From: Actinomycetota bacterium
GTDB taxonomy: Bacteria; Actinomycetota; Actinomycetes; Nanopelagicales; Nanopelagicaceae
DNA length: 32,677 bases
Assembly: GCA_016195215.1 (NCBI GenBank)
Contig: JACPZY010000120.1
Span: 1 to 32,677 of the forward strand
Direction of reading: 5' to 3'
In this document: positions 25,335 to 32,677 of the stretch, in pieces
Layout: the number at the start of each line of letters is the position of its first letter
Numbering within the stretch: the first letter of the stretch is position 1
Made by a program: the position numbers and the translations under genes
Notes under the pieces: generated by a model
Databases searched by the model: none
What the model was told of the DNA's origin: nothing
Seen by the model: only the letters and a program-made list of their open reading frames with translations

Positions 25335-28182
25335 ATGGGTGCTGTGTCCAAGGATCGAGCGCCTAAGGAAAAAGCGGCAGTAGTGGGCGCACTCAAGCGA
25401 CGACCCTTAGAGCAGGTAAGTCACGAGTTCACCGAAGATCAGAAGCGGGTCATTTCCCACCGTAATTCACCGCTCGTCGTTTTAGGTGGACCCGGAACCG
25501 GGAAAACAACTCTTCTTATTGAATCCGCACTCGCACGGATTAATGAGGGGCAAGATCCCAATTCAATTCTGATGCTGACCTATGACCGTGAGAGAGCGTC
25601 AGAACTCCGTGATGCTGTTGCACTCCGCACTACCTCCATCATGCACGAACCGATCGCCAGGACTTTTCACTCCTTGGCATTCTCCATCCTTAAAATGAAG
25701 GCTCATCCTGATGCGTCAGATCCAATTCTTATGTCAGGCGCCGAGCAGGAATTTTTCATTCGTGAATTGATCGATGGTGATATCGCAAGTGGGAAAAATT
25801 ATTGGCCGAGCGATCTTGATAAGGCACTTTCAACAAATGGTTTTGCCCGCGAACTCCGTGATCTGATTTTGCGCGCCTCCGAACGCAATCTCTCACCCGA
25901 CCAACTCCGCGCTCTGGGCAGAGAGAGTGGAGAGAAATACTGGGAGGCCGCATCTGTATTCTGGAAGCAGTACCTCGACATCTTGGATCTTCAGGCCGAT
26001 TCCGCCGCGGATGCCAAACGACGGATCGATCCCAGCCAGATTGTTGCAGAGGCATATCGCCACCTCAAGGCCAATTCCGTTCTTGCAACCGACCTTCGTT
26101 CTCGCTTTCTCACAATCCTTGTAGATGAATTTCAAGAGAGCGACCCTGCCCAAAGAGCACTTCTTCGAGAACTTGCCAGTCGCGACATAGTGATCTGTGC
26201 CGACGGAGATAGCGCCGTCGGGAGATTTAGGGGCGCAGACCCAGATCAATTGGCTGTCGAGTTGGATTTCTATCAATCATCTGGCGAGAGGATTCTTCTT
26301 CACCACGAATTCCGAAGTTCATCCAATGTATTTAAGGTAGGCGAGCACGTGGCCTCAGCATTCACGGGTAGTGCTCCACAACGGATCCGTATCTGCACGA
26401 GTCCGAATAGGAGTGAGGAAGAGGCAGGAGTTCTCCTCGGACGGTTCCGCTCGCAGAGCGAGGAGGCTCAGTACATTGCCTACCAATTCCGCTATGCGCA
26501 TCTGATTGAGAAGAAACCATGGAGTGAAATGGCCGTCATTCTCCGTGCCCCAGGCGTGCAGGCCGCGGCGCTGCGCCGTGCATTCTCTCAATCGGGAATT
26601 CCCGTGGCATCGCAAGTCGAATCACTCTCACATAATCCGACGATTTCGCCATTCCTGCTTCTTGCGCAGATCGCCCTCAACGATGCGCCGCTCAACCTGG
26701 AGAACTGCGAACGGCTACTTCTGTCGGAGTTTGGAGGTGCCGACTCCGTATCTCTGAGGAGAGTTCGAAGAGCGCTTCTGGGGGCGCGGTCGGATGAGGA
26801 TCAGCGAACGGGTGCACAATTACTGATTGATGCCGTTGAAGACGGTGATAATGCAATTGAGGGGGCGCAATCCCTGCAGCGAATTCACGATCTCCTTTCG
26901 CGCGCACGGAAAGTACTCCGACGCCAGGGTGCGCAGGGCGAGGATCTCCTCTGGGAAATTTGGAGCAATGCATTAACAAGTGACGGCTCTAAATTGAGCG
27001 AGAGTTGGCGAAGGCAGGCACTTCGGGGTGGAGCACGGGGAGCCGCCGCTGATCGCGATTTGGACGCGATGATGCAACTCTTTGAATCCGCAAGAAGATT
27101 TGCAGAACGGTTCCCGCATTCAAAGGCGGATAGTTTTATCCGGCAGATTAGCCAGGAAAGTATTTTGGGGGATGTCATCACCGCACAGGGGCAACGACCA
27201 GATGTTGTCGAGATTCTCACCGTTCACTCTGCGAAAGGCCGCGAATGGGAGGTTGTTGCGGTTGCGGGATTGCAAGAAGGGACGTGGCCAAACCTTCGCC
27301 AACGCGGATCGCTCCTGGGTAGTGAGCGTCTGGTAGAAGTAATGAGGCATGGGGTTCTGGCACGGAAGGAGTTGGACGCCCTCGCGGCTAGTGGACTTGC
27401 TGAGGATGAGAGGAGACTTTTCTATGTCGCAACAACGCGCGCAAAATCCCGACTTATTATTACCGCGGTTTCCAAGGAAGATGATGAGCCATCGACTTTT
27501 TTTGAGGAGAGTGAACTTCTCGTCAATACTGCTGCTGATGCAACTGATGAAAAGAGAGGCAGAGCGCTAACCCAAGTGCCTCGACCGATCACTCCGGCAG
27601 CATTGGTGGCGACACTTCGCCGCGAACTGATGGCCAATAGTCCGACGGCGGGATCTCTGCTCAAACGTCTATCGGATGAAGGTTTATCTGAGGCAAATAT
27701 AGATACATGGGCAGGAGTTCTGCCGATCAGTAGCGATGATCCAATTGTTCCTGCAGGAAATCTAGTCTCCGTCTCGCCCAGTAGCGCTGAGGGATTTACC
27801 GAGTGCGGACTCAAATGGTTTCTCGAACGTAGTGGCGGCAGTAATGGTGATAGTACGGCCCAAGTGCTCGGTTCGGCGATTCACGCATTTGCCGCACTGA
27901 TGGAGCAAGATCCTTCACTTACCGAGGAGGAACTTTGCAGAGCAGCACCCGAGTCGCAAGAGTGCAGGTGCAGAGTTGGTTTACCTGGGCTCCAAGAGCA
28001 AAGAGGCCTCAGTTCGTCGGCAGCCGTCTGTCGATGCGGGAGAGATCAGAAATGAAATTCAAGTTATTGCAGAAGGAATGGGCGGAAGTATTTTTACTGC
28101 GACCCTTAACGAACGCTGTGGCGGTTGCCAGGTTCGAAATGCCTGTCCGATCCAGAGTGAGGGCCGGACGGTGATCGGATGA
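25335..28182 (+). pseudogene. adnA: AdnA-like UvrD/REP helicase-nuclease subunit, nuclease core deleted and frame broken
   Basis: Walker A GGPGTGKTTLL, VDEFQESDPAQ, TVHSAKGREWEVVAVAG, FYVATTRAKSRL. Frame breaks at ~27925-27945. The downstream frame (AEQHPSRKSAGAELVYLGSKS...ERCGGCQVRNACPIQSEGRTVIG*) ends at 28182 in an ATGA overlap with adnB. Confidence 0.8.
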
Positions 28183-31100
28183 GTCAGAAAATTCGTTACT
28201 CTCCCGAGCAGATCGCAGAGCGCCTGCGATCTATCGACAACAAGATGCGTATGCCATCGAGCGAACAGTCCGCGATAATTCGCGCGCCACTCGAACCAGC
28301 AGTTGTCATCGCTGGCGCTGGATCCGGCAAGACAGAGACGATGAGCGCTCGCGTTCTCTTCTTGATTGCCAACGGATTGGCAAAACCGGATGAGATTTTG
28401 GGTCTTACCTTCACCCGAAAAGCTGCGGGGGAGCTCGGAGTTCGTATCCGCAGAAGGCTAAGGCAGCTACGTGATCCAAAACTTGGAATGGATATTCCAC
28501 GCGGAGAGCCCGTGATCATGACCTACCACTCTTATGCAGGCCGTCTTCTCAACGAGCATGCGATCCGCTACGGAATCGACGCGAGTTCCGATCCAATCGG
28601 AGAGGCGGCGATATGGCAGATGGCCGCCAGAATTGTGAGCAATTGGCCCGATGAGGATTTCAGCTCCGAAAGTGCCTTAAGTACGGTTATTTATGACGTT
28701 ATAGGACTCTCACGGATGATTCTTGAGCATATGACATCTCCGGATGAGATCAGGAAAGTATCTGGAGATTTGTTGGCCCAACTTGAAGGACTAGGGACAA
28801 AATCGAACGATACGGTTCGCACGGTTCAGAAAGTCCTTCAGCAGCGAATTTCAATTCTTCCCATGGTCGAAGAACTCATATCGACTCGTCAGAAGAATGG
28901 CGAACTCTCCTTTGATGATCAAATGTCACTCGCCGCTCGCATCGCGATGGAGATTCCAGAGGTCGTTGAGATAGAACGAGCTAAATACAGAGTTGTATTA
29001 CTTGATGAGTATCAAGACACTTCTCAATCTCAAGTTCGGATGCTCTCCTCTTTATTCGGAGATGGACACGCGGTGATGGCAGTTGGCGATCCCTGCCAGG
29101 CAATCTACACATGGCGGGGTGCCTCTGCCGGAACCATTGGTGCCTTTGCGAAAAATTTCCCCAATAAGTCCACTAAGAGTGGAGCAGAGAGTTCGCTTCA
29201 TTTCTCACTTCCGATCACTTATAGAAATGACGAAATTATTCTTCAACTTGCAAACACCGTCTCCGAGCAGATTCGTGAGGGAAGCCCTGTTGAGGTCCTT
29301 CCACTAGCAGCAAGACCTGGAGCTGGAGCCGGAGAGTTGGCCTGTGGAATTTTTGAAACCATAGAGGGAGAGGCAAAGGGAATCGCCGAGTATTTCTCTA
29401 ACCTCTGGTCTGACCCCGAACGTATGAGCAAGGATGAGAAGGATCGAACATCCTTCGCCGTTCTTGTACGGAAGCGCTCGCAAATTGCAGAAATTGAATT
29501 AGCGCTCCGCTCTGAGGATATTCCAGTCGAAGTCCTGGGCGTTGGCGGTCTCGTAAATGTCGCTGAAGTGGCAGATGTAATCTCGCTCCTGCATGTCATT
29601 ACCAATCCAGATGCAGGTGCATGGCTGATGCGTCACCTCACTGGGCCTCGTCTCAACTTAGGCGCCTCGGACATTGCCGCCCTCGGGCGATTCTCTCGCT
29701 CACGATCGCAGGTGCAGAGAACAACATCCAAGGCTCTCGTCGCCAAGATCGTTCAGGGAAATCCCCTCCGCGAAGAGGCAGATGACCAGTTCTCTGGAAG
29801 TCTCATCGACGCGGTAGATGAAATAGCAAAGGCCAACGCTGATAATTTCACCAGAGAGGGTCTCTTGCGTCTCACGCATTTTGCGGCAGATCTTAGCCGC
29901 CTCCGATCTCGCGCTGGTGGACCGATGACCGATCTAGTCTGCGAAATAGAGAGTTACCTCAACCTCGATGTAGAGGTGATGCTCCGTGACGGAACCGAGA
30001 ATGGACGTCGACACCTCGACCGCTTTATGGATGAAGTTGCGAAGTTCTCTCGAAGTGGAGGAACAATCTCCGACTTCCTCGTATGGCTAGATGTGGCATC
30101 TTCAGAAGAAGGCGGGTTGAAATCCGGCACTCCCGAAGTTCGCCGAGACGTTGTTCAGATTTTGACGATACATACTGCAAAGGGTGCTGAATGGGATGTC
30201 GTGTCCGTGCCTGGATTGGCAAAGGGGAATTTTCCTGCCAATGGACAGAAAAGGGATAACTGGCTTACTAATGAGGAGCACATTCCATTCTCGCTTCGGG
30301 GTGACAACCACGAACTGCCGACTTTTGATATTTCTCAGTGCACGACAAATACGGAAGCAAAGAAAGTATTTGACGCATTTGCACTCGAGTGCAATCAACT
30401 CAGGCACGATGAGGAAATTAGATTGGGATATGTCGCGATCACGCGGGCGCGGACACATTTAATCTGTACGACCTCACGGTGGAGAGATGGAGTAAATCCA
30501 GTTGAACCAAGTGAGATCTACGATCTCGTTGCTCAGACTGCTCAGGTTTATGGCGGAGTGATTCTCGCGGATGCCCCAACTCCTCAAGTTGATGACCAAA
30601 AGCCAGCCTCTGAGAATCCACAGTCCGCTCTCTGGCCTCGCGACCCATTGGGTGAGCGTCGTGCATCATTTGATGCGGCAATAGAGTTAGCTCGCAGAAG
30701 CCCCGCGCACTCTCTTGGTACTGAAGTGGTCGAGGATGGAGAGTTAGCCGATAGCGAAACCATTAAGTCATGGATTCGCGATTCCCAGGCCCTCATCAAT
30801 GAATTACATGAGAGCAAAGAGCGAGCAGATGTTCTTCTTCCTCCGAGGCTCTCTGTTTCTACGCTCGTCGCTCTACGCGAGAATCCGGAGGAATTGGCTC
30901 TCGCGATAAGAAGACCGATGCCCCGTCCGCAGGACGAATTTTCGCGTCGGGGCACTGTTTTTCACCTCTGGGTCGAGAAGTATTTTGGCCAGGGCACACT
31001 CTTCGATGATGAAGACTTAGATCCAATTGATCCTCTCGAATCGGACCAGACCCTTGAAGGACTGAAGAATAAATGGCTCTTCAGTGAATGGGGGGATCGC

Positions 31101-31406
31101 CGGCCCTACGCAGTTGAAGTTCCATTTGAAAGCGTCCTGGCCGGAGTCCTTCTACGCGGTCGTATCGACGCTGTGTATAAGGATGGTGCCCGATATGAAG
31201 TGGTGGATTGGAAGACAGGATCAAAACGGTTAGGTGAATCTGCCACTATCCAGTTGGCGATGTATCGGTTGGCCTGGGCAAAATTGCAGAATATAGACCC
31301 CTCCCTTGTCAGCGCTGCCTTTCACTACGTTCCAACTGGCGTGACGGATCGACGTGCTGATTTACTGGATGAAGCTGGACTGATTGCTCTTCTAGACGAG
31401 CACTGA
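28179..31406 (+). CDS. adnB: AdnB-like UvrD/REP helicase-nuclease subunit
   Basis: VIAGAGSGKTETMSARV, LDEYQDTSQSQ, GDPCQAIYTWRGAS, TIHTAKGAEWDVV. Intact nuclease motif GRIDAVYKDGARYEVVDWKTG...QLAMYRLAW. Confidence 0.88.
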   Translation: MSQKIRYSPEQIAERLRSIDNKMRMPSSEQSAIIRAPLEPAVVIAGAGSGKTETMSARVLFLIANGLAKPDEILGLTFTRKAAGELGVRIRRRLRQLRDPKLGMDIPRGEPVIMTYHSYAGRLLNEHAIRYGIDASSDPIGEAAIWQMAARIVSNWPDEDFSSESALSTVIYDVIGLSRMILEHMTSPDEIRKVSGDLLAQLEGLGTKSNDTVRTVQKVLQQRISILPMVEELISTRQKNGELSFDDQMSLAARIAMEIPEVVEIERAKYRVVLLDEYQDTSQSQVRMLSSLFGDGHAVMAVGDPCQAIYTWRGASAGTIGAFAKNFPNKSTKSGAESSLHFSLPITYRNDEIILQLANTVSEQIREGSPVEVLPLAARPGAGAGELACGIFETIEGEAKGIAEYFSNLWSDPERMSKDEKDRTSFAVLVRKRSQIAEIELALRSEDIPVEVLGVGGLVNVAEVADVISLLHVITNPDAGAWLMRHLTGPRLNLGASDIAALGRFSRSRSQVQRTTSKALVAKIVQGNPLREEADDQFSGSLIDAVDEIAKANADNFTREGLLRLTHFAADLSRLRSRAGGPMTDLVCEIESYLNLDVEVMLRDGTENGRRHLDRFMDEVAKFSRSGGTISDFLVWLDVASSEEGGLKSGTPEVRRDVVQILTIHTAKGAEWDVVSVPGLAKGNFPANGQKRDNWLTNEEHIPFSLRGDNHELPTFDISQCTTNTEAKKVFDAFALECNQLRHDEEIRLGYVAITRARTHLICTTSRWRDGVNPVEPSEIYDLVAQTAQVYGGVILADAPTPQVDDQKPASENPQSALWPRDPLGERRASFDAAIELARRSPAHSLGTEVVEDGELADSETIKSWIRDSQALINELHESKERADVLLPPRLSVSTLVALRENPEELALAIRRPMPRPQDEFSRRGTVFHLWVEKYFGQGTLFDDEDLDPIDPLESDQTLEGLKNKWLFSEWGDRRPYAVEVPFESVLAGVLLRGRIDAVYKDGARYEVVDWKTGSKRLGESATIQLAMYRLAWAKLQNIDPSLVSAAFHYVPTGVTDRRADLLDEAGLIALLDEH

Positions 31407-31412
31407 CTGAAA

Positions 31413-32243
31413 CTACTCGTCGAGATCGACCGATAAAGGTAAATGGTCACTGACCCCAGTTTGTATTGAAGGCACATGGACGACATCTTCTGGCGAAATC
31501 TTCTGTGAAAGAAAGTAATCAATTTGAACTTTCGGATGCCACGTCGGGAAGGTACGTTCTTTAACGAGCGAGTTCCAGGCAAGACCACGCACGGGAAGTG
31601 AAATTGGCAGATTGAGATCGCCCATAATTACGATTTTTGATTTGTCAGTGACCGGCAACCCTTTCGCCCATCGCTTAATCGTCAAAAGCTGAAAATAATT
31701 GAATACCGGGACGAAGGAGAGATGAGTGTTAATAATGAGCCAGCCATTCTCAAGTTCAGCGGCAAGTGCAGTTCGAGGGTGATCGCGTACATATACCTTT
31801 TTCAGCTCGCCATCTCTCGGCAGAGTCATGAGAATTCCGATTGGGGCTGTGGGCAGCTCTAAACGATGCCAGGAGCGAACCGGAAATTTTGAGATAAGTC
31901 CGATGCCATACCCGGGCAGACCAACCTCACTCTTATTGGTAAGAACCCGCGGATCGGATGCCTCAGTGCCACGCCAATTCTTATCAGGTGAGCCGATGAC
32001 TGAGGGGGCAAAAGCCCAATGCTCGGCGCCCAACATAGAGGCAATCTCCGCAACTTGGTTCTGGCCACCTGATCTCTCAAGGTGATAATCCACCTCTTGG
32101 ACTCCCAAGAGGTCGGGATCGAGGGTCCGCACCGCGCTTTTCAGCAGATCGGCAGGCGCAGAATCCGATCCTTTGGATTTCCCACCTTCGGGCATGAGCG
32201 GGGTTGGTAGGCCGTGGAGAAGATTCCACGAGGTGAGGCGCAT
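31413..32243 (-). CDS. Endonuclease/exonuclease/phosphatase family protein
   Basis: MRLTSWNLLHG, DLLGVQEVD, INTHLS, IMGDLNLP, SDHLPLSVDL. Confidence 0.9.
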   Translation of the reverse strand: MRLTSWNLLHGLPTPLMPEGGKSKGSDSAPADLLKSAVRTLDPDLLGVQEVDYHLERSGGQNQVAEIASMLGAEHWAFAPSVIGSPDKNWRGTEASDPRVLTNKSEVGLPGYGIGLISKFPVRSWHRLELPTAPIGILMTLPRDGELKKVYVRDHPRTALAAELENGWLIINTHLSFVPVFNYFQLLTIKRWAKGLPVTDKSKIVIMGDLNLPISLPVRGLAWNSLVKERTFPTWHPKVQIDYFLSQKISPEDVVHVPSIQTGVSDHLPLSVDLDE

Positions 32244-32249
32244 AGGGCC

Positions 32250-32677
32250 ATGCTAGTAGTGTCGCCCATCATGAGTGCGCCAGAGAGTAGAGAGCAAGCT
32301 GAAAAGCCAAGAGGGCTACATAGCCTGGTGCTTGCTCGAAGCACGATAGATCGGGCCGGTGAAGTACGAGCCGATTCCGCGAGATTGGAAGCGCTCTGGA
32401 GAGAAGGCAAGATTCTCCTTCTAGTAAAAGATCGCTTTCACTCCTCCGATACCTCTCTGGTTTTTCATGACGTCTCCGCTATTTCTGACTCTATCTCTGA
32501 CTCTGGTTCTGATACTGAAAGGAGTTCCTCGGGCGAGAGGTACTTCCTAGGAATTGATAGTGAGTCGGGTCGAGGCTATTTTGTCTGGTATACCGATGAA
32601 GAAATTGTTGCGCAGGAGAATCTTCGGACTCTTCGCCAGATTGGTGCAACCCTCTCCGATGAAGAAGCAGGTCTAGC
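32250..32677 (+). CDS. nudC: N-terminal part of NADH pyrophosphatase NudC (cut by window edge)
   Basis: Open frame from ATG 32250 or 32271: MSAPESREQAEKPRGLHSLVLARSTIDRAGEVRADSARLEALWREGKILLLVKDRFHSS...YFLGIDSESGRGYFVWYTDEEIVAQENLRTLRQIGATLSDEEAGL; matches the NudC N-domain style. Not in ORF track because it is truncated. Confidence 0.75.
   Translation, partial: MLVVSPIMSAPESREQAEKPRGLHSLVLARSTIDRAGEVRADSARLEALWREGKILLLVKDRFHSSDTSLVFHDVSAISDSISDSGSDTERSSSGERYFLGIDSESGRGYFVWYTDEEIVAQENLRTLRQIGATLSDEEAGL

Noticed and set aside
32470-32525. Ser/Asp repeat (ISDSISDSGSDTE) in NudC
   Set aside because: Short low-complexity linker in a variable N-terminal domain; not strong enough for a finding.

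Overview
32.7 kb chromosomal window, probably from an actinobacterium. The basis for that is an adnA/adnB-like helicase-nuclease pair, a DUF3052 protein and general codon style; taxonomy is inference. The left ~20 kb is accessory: the 3' tail of an IS481-like transposase, two atypical tRNA-like genes, many small or broken genes, an NAD-dependent formate dehydrogenase, an AbiE-type toxin-antitoxin operon, a LacI-regulated sugar ABC/glycosidase operon, an aldo/keto reductase and an APC permease/acetamidase pair. The right ~12 kb looks like core genome: class III aminotransferase, methylmalonate-semialdehyde dehydrogenase, typA, adnA-like (broken), adnB-like, an EEP-family hydrolase and the start of nudC. 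Main observations: (1) a 16-bp sequence resembling a tRNA 3' end (GTGCGCCCGAAGGGAT) occurs five times in one orientation between 7.77 and 20.06 kb and separates distinct cargo blocks, as expected for nested or accreted tRNA-targeted islands; (2) a duplicated ~300-bp module (conserved ~120-bp element, hairpin with different sequence, tRNA-like gene with a non-canonical anticodon arm) plus a four-copy ~30-bp motif lie in the first 3 kb; (3) the adnA-like gene has lost its nuclease core while keeping both ends of the predicted Fe-S nuclease domain; (4) several genes show clean internal deletions or frameshifts (DUF2237, GNAT, Nudix, NTF2-like). No database search or folding software was run. Identities come from motif recognition and hand alignment.
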